Part shown: positions 48,341 through 58,729 of the stretch, one piece after another | How positions within the stretch are numbered: the first letter of the stretch is position 1 | Layout: every line of letters begins with the position of its first letter | Assembly (NCBI GenBank): GCA_015179045.1 | Contig: WHUZ01000012.1 | Coordinates: 186,001 to 250,000 of the forward strand | Direction: 5' to 3' | DNA: 64,000 bases | Source of the DNA: Kalaharituber pfeilii | Taxonomy: Eukaryota; Ascomycota; Pezizomycetes; Pezizales; Pezizaceae | Position numbers and translations under genes: made by a program | The notes under the pieces: generated by a model | The model's input: only the letters and a program-made list of their open reading frames with translations | What the model was told of the DNA's origin: nothing | Databases searched by the model: none

Positions 48341-49291
48341 CTAAAGATCCACATAAGCCACACTCACATAGTGCGCCTCCGCAAGCCTTTCCTCGCCATC
48401 ATCCCCTATCCCACCAACGGAGTCCCTGACTTCACCCATCTTCATAACCTCAACCCGATCAAAGAGGACATCCTCTGCCCACACTGTATCCTTGAATTGT
48501 TCTACCAGTGACCGGCAATCGTAGCCTTCAGAATCCTTAGTCCTGTGCTTACCTCCTCGTCGGTGCCCACCGCCTCCCCGGCGTTGCGAGTTGCGTTCTC
48601 GGGTATAGACCTGGTTTAAGACTGTGAGATGGAGGGTTAGAGAGGAGGGTTCAGGGGGTTGTTCTGAGGTGGCGTCGGATGCAGTAGCTGGGATAGTAGG
48701 GGCGCGCTCGCGAGGGGAGAGGTATATGAGGTCCTTAGAGAGGAAATGGTTTCGGAGAGCTGTAGAGAAGCTATGAAGCGCAGAAGTAGCAGCAGCCGTA
48801 TTTGCCTCCTTGCTGGCAGTATCTCCTGCTGCGGTAGCCGAGTCAGAGCCAGCGGCAGCACTCGTAACGGCAGCTGCGACGACTGAGTCCTGAGGCTCGA
48901 CCCAGAGCACCCGGCACCGCTCAAGCCCCGCGCCGCCGACGCCCCTCCCGCCGCTGCGGGACTCGAACGTCCGCAGGCCCACAAGCCGCACGCGCAGCCC
49001 GCCGGCGCCATCGCCCATGCCTGCTTTCTCCCGGGCGAGCGCAACACCCTCCGACAATGCTTGCACGGCGCGGTCGACTTCGTGGGCGCCGGCCCCAAGC
49101 GCCATCACGCCGAGGGTCAGATGCATTGTGCCTAGGGGCCGAATCGCAGCGGCGGGGATGCCATTCTCCGGAGAGGTTGCGCTGGTGTGGAATTCGGCGA
49201 AGGTCCCTGGGAAAGCGCTTTGCTGCAGGCGGGTGGAGGTCAGGGCCAGGAAGTGGGTGAGCTTTGGTTGAGGGGACTGGCGGGGCGGCAT
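48341..49291 (-). CDS. 2H phosphoesterase-like protein (AKAP7/ASCC1-type)
   Basis: A single exon encodes 316 residues from ATG 49291. The N-terminal part reads TQ-rich FLALTST and FAEFHTS, then LGTMHLTLGVM, and the C-terminal half has LTLHLTVLNQVY. The two H-x-T motifs spaced about 160 residues apart are the catalytic signature of the 2H (LigT-like) fold. Between them is an Ala/Ser-rich insert, then DLIYLSPRERAPT. The C-terminal segment has RSLVEQFKDTVWAEDVLFDR and ends YVSVAYVDL, as in AKAP7 nuclear-localisation-signal domain proteins. These enzymes act on RNA 2',3'-cyclic or similar ends; the substrate here is unknown. The middle part is GC-rich and unusually Ala-rich. Confidence 0.82.
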   Translation of the reverse strand: MPPRQSPQPKLTHFLALTSTRLQQSAFPGTFAEFHTSATSPENGIPAAAIRPLGTMHLTLGVMALGAGAHEVDRAVQALSEGVALAREKAGMGDGAGGLRVRLVGLRTFESRSGGRGVGGAGLERCRVLWVEPQDSVVAAAVTSAAAGSDSATAAGDTASKEANTAAATSALHSFSTALRNHFLSKDLIYLSPRERAPTIPATASDATSEQPPEPSSLTLHLTVLNQVYTRERNSQRRGGGGHRRGGKHRTKDSEGYDCRSLVEQFKDTVWAEDVLFDRVEVMKMGEVRDSVGGIGDDGEERLAEAHYVSVAYVDL

Positions 49292-50300
49292 GTTGACCGC
49301 TCAACACAATCTTGGATAGCTTTGTTGATATGGGTTGCCAGATTCTGGTGAGAGAGAACTCTACACTGTTTGAGTTTTGTGTACAGCCATACCATATTGG
49401 GCGGCGCTACCTAGCCCATAGTGACCTCCAACATTTTGTCGCCTCCTAGTACCTTTACCTTCCAATATCCCAACTGACAAGATGTAAGCGAAAGGCCGGC
49501 TCGAGACTGCCACCCCTCTACCTCGAGATCATCTAGATACATATGTATACGAGTTGCTTGTGTCATCGTGCTAACACTACATTATGTAGTCATAACCTCC
49601 AACCTGTACAATCATAGATTAGATTAGATTAGAATTAGATTTTCCGCATGCTACATTTGAGGGAGAAATCCAATCCCAACCCCGCCCCCACAGAATGAAC
49701 AAGAGGGGTTGATGAATTCACAACAACACCAACGTCACCACGGCCGCAAGTACGCCCATTACCGCGCCCGCTGCCGAGGCTGACAGCGCCATTGGAGTTT
49801 GTCGGGGTTCCGGTACCACTGGGAGATTGGTGCGGTGGTGGAGATGTTAGCGGCGGCCAGACGGGATGCCTTCATGATTATTAATGAGGTAGTGGGAGTA
49901 ATCTATCATACGGTATCAAATCATAGCTAGAACTATGCATAGTGGGTACGACAGGTTCAGAATTGGGTACGATGGTGCTGGTTGGGATGCTTACCGACGG
50001 GAGAGCTAGTGTTCCTTGGCACAGGCCCTTCACATATCATATGATATGCTACAGCAAGGGTTGAATTTGCAGGGGTTCATGCGGATGATCGTTCACCCAT
50101 GCATGCGGACCCATGTCGCATTCCTGCACAGCTGTCTTGAGCGAAAACGAGTGTTTAATGCAAGTGCCAATGCGAGAGCGGAGGGCGGGATGTGGTCGGG
50201 CGGCTGGTTTGTTTCTGTTTTGTCCATTACAAATTGCTTGTTTGCTGTTGTGGGAAGGGGAAAGAAGGAGAGGATGGGCCTGAGAAGTGAGTACGTGAGG
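49292..50300. other. Intergenic; possible orphan GPI-anchor signal
   Basis: On the minus strand 49800-49718 reads PMALSASAAGAVMGVLAAVVTLVLL-stop, shaped like a C-terminal GPI-attachment signal, but no upstream exon could be joined to it. A short (GATTA)n run lies at 49617-49640. Nothing else is supported. Confidence 0.4.
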
Positions 50301-50690
50301 GTATAATCAAAAAGAATATGTATATTTGCACAGCTGAGTACTCCCGCATCCTATACAGTTCTGCGTATGATGTATTATGCAGTTTCTACCTGGCTGTAAC
50401 GAGGCGCGGTAGCAGAGAACTGCTGAGGGGCGCAAGGTACAGCGAGACACAAGAACACGGCGGGGCATTGATACAGCGAGGTACGGGGGGATGGTGGATA
50501 ACAGGTTGATTCGATGAACAAGACAACAGATGAGGAAAGAAGAGTTATATACAGGAGGGACCTCAGGGCCCTTGTATGCCTCTGGGCTCTGATACCAGAA
50601 CACACATATGGACAGCAATACAGAAAAACTTGTACAGTTCGGTGGTTATTACTATTGGCTGAGGGTAACCTATGAGCGGTGGTTGCGCGG
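50300..50690 (-). repeat. LTR-like 3' region of the gypsy relic
   Basis: Immediately downstream (minus strand) of the integrase, this segment has a TATATAACTC promoter-like motif and TTGTCTTGTTCATCGAATC, resembling the LTR arms at 2.7-3.8 kb. The exact LTR ends cannot be fixed. Confidence 0.4.
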
Positions 50691-52500
50691 TCATTGACCA
50701 TTTGAGTCGAGGTACTGTTCCATGATGGTGTTCATTCGTTTTGACTGTCCTTCCGTTTCGGGGTGATAGGCCATCGAGAGGCGGGATTCAATGCGGAAGG
50801 CCCTGCAGAGGTGCTGCCAAAATTCAGAAGTGAACCGGGATTCATGGTCAGATACGATTAATTGAGAAAGTCCATTCAGCTTCCAGACCTGGTACAGAAA
50901 CAGCCTTGCTAGCCCTTCGGCAGTGGCAGAGTCTTTTGTAGGGTACAGGTGCTGCATTTTTGTCAATTGGTCCACTACCATGGGGATCAGATTATACTTA
51001 TCAAAACCAGATTCTGGGAGTTCAGTGACGAAATCCATGGTGAGGAGCTGCCAGGGGTATGTCTGTAACTCCAGGAGTTTGAGCATGCCATATGGCGAAT
51101 GGCGTGAGGGTTTGGACCTTTGACAAATGTGGTAGTTTCGGTGACACCTTTCTACATCTCAACCGATCGACGGCCAGGTACCATATTGTCTTATTATCAG
51201 TTCAAAGTTTAGCGGTTCCAGAATACCCAGCGGCAGGCGAGTCATGATATTTCTGGATGATCGAGAGTCTCAACGGATCGTAATCTGGAATAAGGAGTCT
51301 TTTACAGTGGTACAATTGGCTCTTCCAGTCCTCACATTCACTTATGGTGATCTTCTTATATCATTGTTGTCCAGATGTGAGAGCTGACAATATGTCTTTG
51401 GGTATTAGGTCCTTTTCATAGGCCTAATCTCCCAGGGTTTAGCAGTCGATTTTCTGTGTCGACATATATTATGCACCATGAGCTATAGAATTTCAAGAAC
51501 AATGGGGTCTTGCAAATTGTTATGAAGAACGGGGCGACCTTGACATGGCCTTTAATCGTCCTGCGTAGTTTGGCAATATGGGCGACCTCCCCTGTGGAGA
51601 TGGGACAGCCGTCAATCACTTCGATAGTTTGGGGGAGACTTGGAGAGAAAAGATTGGTATCTTATGTTCACTGACGAAGTCTTAGTCAATAACGGTGAAG
51701 CCAGTGACTCTAGTATCAACAAGAGCTTAGATGATGATAGAATTGCCACTAAATGCTATGGAGGGGTTAAGTACAATGAGGTTTTCTATTCATTTTGTAT
51801 CCTCCTTCACTTCTACACTTGACACGGATATCCTGAACATCAGCTTCCGTGACCCGGATGATGGCAGTCCCTTAGTAACGTCAGCATTTACGGAAAGGGC
51901 ACCGGTTTCGATTTACCAAGGTTGGCGGCTATCGGGGGGGTGGCGTTGGAGAGGGCATTGGACGCCTATTTGCCCGCATACGATGCATGTGCCAGTGGCG
52001 CACCGACGGTCCTTTCCCTCCTGAGAAAGTCGAGGCCTTGCGGAAGATACTGTATATCCATTGGTGCAATACTTTTGGGGCGTAGGATAGATAAGCTAGT
52101 TTCGAGGAGCTGGAGCTGGGCGAGGACGCGGATGAGTTGGTGCGGGAACATTTGGTCAGGGGGGTGGCGCGAGGGAGTGTACTGCCTTTTAGATAGTTCA
52201 TTTGATGCTCAATCACCATTAGTTGGTCAACCAGTTCCTTCAGAATCCTGGCTTGGGGCATATGCAACAGAGCTCGCTTCATTTCATGTGAGAGACCAAT
52301 CTCGAATTGTCCTATCTTTGAAGATTCGGTCCAATCCATAAGGCTGCCCAGTTACTGGAACTCTGCATGGTACATACTGATAATTTACTTCTTTGTTGTA
52401 GTGCCTTGAATTGACGGCTCATGGTGCCCTGAGGGTCTCGATATTCAAAGCATCGATCCAGGGATCTCAAAGAGGTTAGTCATGTTAGCAAGATTAACCC
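50691..52500 (-). pseudogene. Ty3/gypsy retrotransposon relic with reverse transcriptase deleted
   Basis: Read on the minus strand, in order: gag (FEYRDPQG, HAEFQ..., SHEMKRALLHMPQARILKELVDQL; 52460-51930); aspartic protease region with a decayed active site (ALVDTRVTGF where ALVDSGATG is usual) and VIDGCPISTGEVAHIAKLRR (51760-51416); integrase zinc-binding region (LLIPDYDPLRLSIIQKYHDS, 51300-51150); and integrase core (WQLLTMDFVTELPESGFDKY, IVSDHESRFTSEFWQHLCRA, MAYHPETEGQSKRMN; 51086-50691). Reverse transcriptase and RNase H are missing between protease and integrase. Many stops are present. Order gag-PR-[RT-RH]-IN identifies Ty3/gypsy. Confidence 0.9.
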
Positions 52501-52544
52501 CATTGCTTTTTATATGGTTGAAGTTGCAGTAGGGCTTTTCCTTC

Positions 52545-52687
52545 GAGTCGTCCTACGGTATATCAAGTTGTGTTGTTCGGCGGGGAATAGGTCTGTCGAG
52601 CATGCTTTTGGAGTACTGAAAGCTCGCTGGCCAGCCTTATACAATTTACTAATTCGAATCCGCACAGAATAGTCTGGGCTCGAGAAC
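52545..52687 (+). pseudogene. PIF/Harbinger transposase C-terminal fragment with adjacent terminus
   Basis: NRSVEHAFGVLKARWPALYN is the conserved C-terminal block of PIF/Harbinger (DDE_Tnp_4) nucleases, ending at a stop at 52670-52672. The stop overlaps the start of AGTCTGGGCTCGAGAAC, a variant of the repeat terminus at 41.9 and 57.6 kb. Catalytic residues are not present in the fragment. Confidence 0.65.
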
Positions 52688-52700
52688 AGCGTATGCTACA

Positions 52701-52841
52701 ATGAAGGTCCTTTCTGGACGGAAAGATAAAATGAATAGGTGGATACAGTACATCGAGGCTTGTGTGAGCCCGGCAGCAAAGACTGCGTTGCTATCAAGAG
52801 TATTTGCGGCGGTCTACAATGAAGAGTTCAAGGAGAAGTAA
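52701..52841 (+). other. Short open frame of 46 codons, uncertain
   Basis: Starts MKVLSGRKDKMNRWIQYIEA and ends NEEFKEK. It is well formed but tiny, lies in transposon debris, and matches no family I know. It is probably a remnant. Confidence 0.2.
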
Positions 52842-53189
52842 AAGGTAAACACTAGGATCATTCCTCGGAAGTGCTAATAGCAGCCGTACTTGGTGAGAAT
52901 ATATAACAAAGTGAGAATACAATCTGCTCTCGATATAGGAATATTCAATGGAGTTTGCTATAGTTATGGGATGGAAGGCGTGGAGGTAAAGGTCGAGATA
53001 TTACTTAATTGGGTAGTAGAAACTTAGTTGGGAATACATTTTTATTTGATGTAGAATAAACTTAATTTTATCCTAATACAGGTAGATGTACCTCTGGGCA
53101 GAAGCAATTACATACCAGATTTCTTCATCACGGGTAAGTTCTTGTGATTCCTTGTGATTAATCTGCGCCGGCAATAAATATAAAACAAG

Positions 53190-53271
53190 CAGTCTCGAAC
53201 CAGACTAACGCTTGGTATGTGATTAAGCGTTAGTTTTGAACCATACTAAGCGTTAGTCTGGTTTGAGACTG
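53190..53271. repeat. 82-bp palindromic mini-element
   Basis: 24-bp inverted repeats (CAGTCTCGAACCAGACTAACGC plus TT) match at 23 of 24 positions around a 34-bp middle that itself contains AAGCGTTAGT and ACTAAGCG. The terminal motif CAGTCTCGAACCAG recurs at 9500-9513 and, in part, at 39942-39955. It is likely a small MITE family. Confidence 0.75.
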
Positions 53272-53369
53272 TAAAAAAGTAAAATCGTATTCAATAATAG
53301 CAGGCAAGGCTAGGCTTCAACAGAGATTTATTATTCCACAATGCAATTACAGTTCAGCGTATGATGTTT

Positions 53370-54007
53370 GAAGAAGCAAACTCTACGTTCGAGGCGGATG
53401 TCATCTCGAAGGCCAAGGAAACGGTCTATGTTCAAATAGTGCGACATATTGGAAATCGATAAGGGAAATATAGATTGCGCACGAGACTATATAGATGGTA
53501 CTAAGCGAACATCAATGATGTGGTAGTGCAACAATGAGTCCAATAATCTACGCCTTCTTCCAATGACAAAAGAGGCAGCAATCAGGAAGCAGGTTGATAT
53601 ATTTACAAAGGGAGAGGAAATCTTTGCCGTGGTCAGTGAGACTGGTAGTAAAGAGGAATTCATTGTCATAGGCCTGATCAGTACGGCGACAGAAAACAAT
53701 TATAGAAGCAAAGAGGTCTGCTCTTGTCGAAACAATGAAACAATGTTTGCTCGCAATGAAGGACATGAAGGGAAACATTGGCAAAGGCGTTGCGTACGGC
53801 GTTGCTACGACGGGAGATGATTGGAGAATGCTCAGCTACGACGACATAACCTTTCGCGTGAGACTCAAGTTTAATGTAATCCCGGATGGAATGGAAGAAG
53901 ACAAGGAGTGGATGAAAGATTATTCCACTCTAATAGAGTGTTATGTATTTCGCATTGGGGAGTGTGCAGGAGGACGTTGTTTTGTGAAGATGGATAATAC
54001 AATATAG
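53370..54007 (+). pseudogene. Broken orphan coding fragment, unknown family
   Basis: Frames at 53370-53450 (FEEANSTFEADVISKAKETV) and 53735-54007 (90 codons: MKQCLLAMKDMKGNIGKGVA, TTGDDWRMLSYDDITFRVRL, EEDKEWMKDYSTLIECYVFR) look like one protein interrupted by shifts. The C-terminal piece has clear protein character (conserved-looking TTGDDWRMLSYD) but I cannot name the family. It lies in a transposon-rich stretch and may be a degraded accessory gene. Confidence 0.35.
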
Positions 54008-54690
54008 AGGATTCTAAAATTCGTTAACTACGGTTATCTACATACCCTCATACAAGGGGGATGCCCCTAAACTCCATCTCCGTCTTTTTCATTCTGGGGC
54101 GGACCCAGAGTATCGAAATTTTGTCTGGGGACAAAATTTCGGATATAGAATAGCATATGTACTGGAAGTTTAGAGGTGGAGGACAGGGGTGATGCGAACG
54201 AGGGAGGTAAGACATTTGAGAATGATGAGTATAGTCTTCTGTAAACAATCATTTGGTCTACACTCTAGGCACAGTGATAATACTTTCGCAGAAGATAGAT
54301 ACCGGTTGAGTAGCTCTTAGTTACATAACATGTTATTTCACAATCACACTGGTACAACACCTCGCCCATTCAGTAACTGTTAGAAATACAAAGAGATCAA
54401 GGACAAATCCCAAAGTCAAAATACCATAATAAACATAAAGAGGTTTCCACCCGTAAAATAAATATTTATAGTATAAAGGAAAAGACAGAAATACGTCTTA
54501 TTCCTGAAAGGATCAGCACCGATAACAGGTTTTTTGGGTCCAAAATAAGGAAGTCGTTTCGTTTTTTGTTTCTTTTAGGGGGAAGGGGGTTAATGGAGTA
54601 TGAAGGAAATTAAATCAATCGATTTTCCAAGAAAGCGTGAAAAATGAAAGTAAAAGGAAAAGATCATCAATGAAAAACATCAAATGTCAA

Positions 54691-55709
54691 TTATAAGTCC
54701 ATCCCGACGAACAACCAAACTTCACTTGTGTCGGAGATACTCGTTGTTCCTTCTTTTCCAGTCCGTGGATTCCTGCCATCGTTTATCCAGTGGGTCAGGG
54801 TTATCAACTCAAAGCCCACCCAGCCGAGATCATGGATCAATTGGTCTGCAAAACACCACGTTAATATGCAACAAGAAGCAAAAAATTCTAGGGGAACTCA
54901 CGTAGCCCGTGTGTGTTACGGTCCAGGCATATTACTAGTCTGTCACAATAATATCGGTCGGTGGCAAGTTCAATTAAGGCAACCAATCTGCGGAATATTA
55001 GCTGTTAAAAGTTCTAACTTCGGTTGAATGAGCAACCATGGCCAATACTCACCCCTCTTTTAATGGCAAACCCGCCAACTCTTGGAAGAAAAGGAACAGT
55101 GTCTTTTCCGTAGCAGATCCCATTTGCTTTTCAGCAATGAAGCCCCGGAACGACGCCTCTCCAACATAATCCCAAACCTCAATAAACTCCATTCCCTTTT
55201 CAGCGACAGAATGAATATTACTGTTCGTCATGACGTTTTGGTCGTTAATCGAGCCCATCAAACCAGAAACATTCTTCGAATATGTTCCTCCAGCACCGAG
55301 GAAGATTCGCTTCATGTCTCTACAAAGGAGTCTCTCACACTCCTTTGCGATGGTTCTCGATGCCTCCCTTAGCCCAGCAGAGCTGTATATAGGGCGTCCG
55401 CTGGCTATGGGAGGGCTTTTAGGGTATCCCGAGGGTACCTCAGGAACGCCACTGGGCCCCTGTGGCGACCGTTAGTATGTTAGCATATTGACCTTTGCAC
55501 GCTGACGTGGAGAATGAGTGTAACGTACCGCCCTCGCTCGTTGAGTAGTAATGGAAACTCTGGAGCGCCCCGGTAGACGAATTGGTTGAGTAACAGCTGG
55601 CCAAAATTGGGCACCGGACGGGGGCAGCCTCAACGGGAGCGATGGTGGACATCATAAATTGTTGATGATTACTTTTACTACAACTTGGTTTGGTACTCGT
55701 GACCGCCAT
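54691..55709 (-). CDS. oaz: Ornithine decarboxylase antizyme, expressed by programmed +1 frameshifting
   Basis: Four exons: 55709-55529, 55459-55053, 54987-54902 and 54845-54691, with introns of 69, 65 and 56 nt. The zero frame runs from ATG 55709 through the spliced exon 1-2 junction and stops at TCC TGA (55445-55440). The +1 frame continues EVPSGYPKSPP, then GLREASRTIAKECERLL, IEVWDYVGEASFRGFIAEKQ and EKTLFLFFQELAGLPLKEGL, then VALIELATDRYYCDRLVICL and DLGWVGFELITLTHWIN, and ends SEVWLFVGMDL. These are antizyme core motifs. With one base skipped, all phases close at 275 codons. Antizyme binds ornithine decarboxylase, sends it to the proteasome and restrains polyamine uptake; high polyamines promote the frameshift (family knowledge). 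A frame encoding only the downstream part was rejected as the gene start. Confidence 0.95.
55440..55445 (-). promoter_or_regulatory. Antizyme +1 frameshift site UCC-UGA
   Basis: On the minus strand the codons CGT TCC TGA GGT occur 18-20 nt after the exon 2 acceptor. UCC UGA is the site used by animal and many fungal antizymes. The ribosome reads UCC, skips U and resumes at GAG. An intron interrupts the zero-frame ORF a few codons earlier, so the site is assembled only on spliced mRNA. Confidence 0.92.
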
Positions 55710-58131
55710 GACTTTCGACGCTCTCCAATTGGCTGCGAGAGGGGTGACAATGCGAGTACTGCTTGGATGGGGAGACTATGGGGGTGGGAAACGCTGTGGG
55801 GGCTTTCTGATGGTGAAGACAGCGGGACGGGTAGTCTTAATAGCGGTAAGTACGACGAGACGTTGGTGTCGGAGACGGACAGTGGCGGGGGCGGGGGGGC
55901 GAGCGGGTAGTTATTAAGTTGAGACGAGAGGCGTTGGCTTGGAGTGCGGTGCTTGGTGTTCGCGATGTGGAGGAAATGCTGTGCGGCTGCGGGGGGGGGG
56001 GGAACTTTTAGCTGCGGCAGGAGCGGCGCTATGTGTGTCAGGCCACGGGTTTGTGGAAAGGGCTGCATGGGCTGCCCAGGCCCGAGACCCATGTCGCCCG
56101 CTAGGCCTGCGGCCGCCGGGCTTCCCGTGCACACTGGCCGGCGGGGCAGCCCCAGTCGCAAATCTAGATGCACCTGGAGGCCGACCATCCCAGAACCTCT
56201 CCATCTCTGGCTGGCCCGCAATCGCTCGCATCCTCTCTTCCTCTTCGTCACCTTTGCTCCCCCTGCTCCACTTTTCCTTTTTTCCCCTTAGAACATTGCT
56301 CTCGAAACACACATCTGCACGCAGCATTGTGCAGGCGCTGCCCATATGCCCCAAGTTACTTTCGACGACGAAGTAGCACACGCAACCTGCACAACCTGAC
56401 GTACTAATACATAGAGCCACTACCTGGCTGGCGGTGGCAACTGACATACTGCTGCGGAGCTGGCTCGTTAAACCAGGCCTTCTGCGACTCCCAAGAACCA
56501 CTGGCAATTATACAAACTCTCAGCTATCCATCTGCATCCAACGTGCAGCTACAAACGGGCTTGATTGTTAATATGCGGCCTAGGCCTGTCTACAGTATTC
56601 GTAATATGGGCAATATGAGAAACTAAAGCATCAGACGTCGCCAGTATATATCCAGCATATCAGCGTTGCTGGATAAGCATACAGTGAGTGCTCTATCCAG
56701 CAATACCCACATACCGATGCGTTATCGAAGCAATAACCAACCTGTACTGGCTGTCACATTCTGACCATAAAATTTGAGAAGCTTGAAATTTTGTCTCAGG
56801 TTGGCGGTGTGCCGGGGGCTTCGGGTGATTCAGGTGTGAGCGGCCACTTCAAGACTAGGCCGGAATGCCTTGCAGACATCATGGTGTGCACCTCAGTTAC
56901 CGTATATTGATGGATGTTACACCTCAAGCAGAAATATGTCACAAGGATGCTGTTCTCCACTTCATCCCTCTGCATCTGGCGATCATGGCATCCTGTGGGC
57001 CCTAGGCCTGTTACTGTATAACAAACACATTTGGAATGAATAGTGACATGTCCACCTCTAGCATACCAGTTAGCTATTCTATATAAGGGAATTCAACTTC
57101 AACGAAGTAAAGCATGGTCCTGATATCCGTAAGATTCCACAAATTGAAGCTACTAAATTCTGTAGATGACTACTGACACTGCAATGCATTCGTTAGTCTA
57201 TAATATCTGCAACCTCAATTAGCAGGTAAATAGAGTGTGCATACATCAAGGTCATCGAGGAAGAACAACACAAAGCCAAACACACAACAGTAAGTGGAAA
57301 TGGCCTACCCAATAATGAAGTACTCGGTACATTGCTACCCACCTCCAATAAATGAGGAGCATTATGACACACCTTCCTTCATATTATCTCTCTGGGGAGT
57401 CTTCATTCTCCGTCGACACCTTTGCATCATTTCATTAGCTGAACTAACCCATAATGGTTAAACTGAGAGCGCTTTGCAAACAAGACTGAATATTCAACTT
57501 CCAATTATTTTCGTCTAAAAGAAATTGCACAGTGCATTTTAGGTGGATTTACCAGATTCCAAGTTTGGGCATTGCAGCCAGGGAGGCTAGCAAATCCTGT
57601 CAAGACATCTTACTAATTGACTCCTGAGATCTGCAACTGTGGGTGGCAGAGTCTGGGCACGAGAACAGGCGGCCGCAGTACTTGTTATTGGTTCAATAGC
57701 CGATGCCAAGATGTTGAAACAACTTACTTTCACTATATCCAATGTTGATCAACAGTAAGAACTTTCCAAGGATACTGTAGTCCTAGAATCAGAGAAAGTT
57801 CGTGATACGCTTGGAATGTTTCAAGGCATACAGAACATGGAATGCAAAGCTTGCCGTTGGAGTGGAGTCAAATCTCCTGCCCTGTTAACGTAGGTATTTA
57901 CTGGAGTCAGCCACTAGCAGCCCGAGCAGGATCTCAGCATAAAACTAACTGGATCTTGGTCTAGTTGGGCTAACCGTCTCACGGGTCTGGTGCTACCGGT
58001 AAGTCTCGTTTATCTGGTGACCTCCATCGCTTATGCAACGCAGTGACTAAGGGCATATGCACATTCCGTCCATGAAGTTCCAGGACCAAGCCTCATGTGC
58101 AAAACCGTCAACCAGCTGACATGCTCATTTA
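55710..58131. other. Intergenic, antizyme upstream region and gene-free DNA
   Basis: GC-rich 55900-56250 gives overlapping low-complexity frames on both strands that are not accepted. A G11-type tract lies at 55991-56002. The lone repeat terminus AGAGTCTGGGCACGAGAAC is at 57648-57666. The antizyme promoter lies at the left end. Confidence 0.5.
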
Positions 58132-58729
58132 CAGTGCCATGCAGAAAGTATTCGGCACTAGGAAGTATAGGGATAAGTGTTCTATGCAATATGCAGATCG
58201 AGTCTGTATTCGACATAGGCTTACAGCGGTCAATGCGTGTATGCGATCGAGTCGATACCACTCTTGATACTGAACCTCGAGGGCTACACCTGGACTATTA
58301 TAGAGCATAGTATCAATATCAATCAAGATGCCACCACAAAAGCCTCAGGATCTTTCAGACTTCGAAAAGGGACAGATTGTTACTTTATTTGACCATGACA
58401 AAAAAATCAGTGAGATTGCCAGCTATGTCACTCTCGAACTACTATAGATAGCTTTTTACAGCAGTATATAGAACGTAGGACCCCAGAGAATGCAGCAAGG
58501 GAATGCAGCAAGGGCTGAAAGACCTTCTAAGATTGAAGAGAAAGGCAATGCTATTCTTGCAGTAATTGAAAGTGATCGGTGCATCAAATACCGTATTAAC
58601 TCACATAAGAGCAAGAAATCAAACGCGCGCTAGTTCGGTCTTGGCAAACCTTTCAGCGCCAGTGCGCGTGTATCACGCACGGGCGCATAATGATTCCCGA
58701 ATTACCGCGATGCTAACCTCAACACCACG

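Noticed and set aside
55652..56507. Overlapping 197- and 199-codon minus-strand frames and 115-145-codon plus-strand frames
   Set aside because: GC-rich low-complexity sequence open in many frames at once, with no domain; it overlaps the antizyme start and upstream region.
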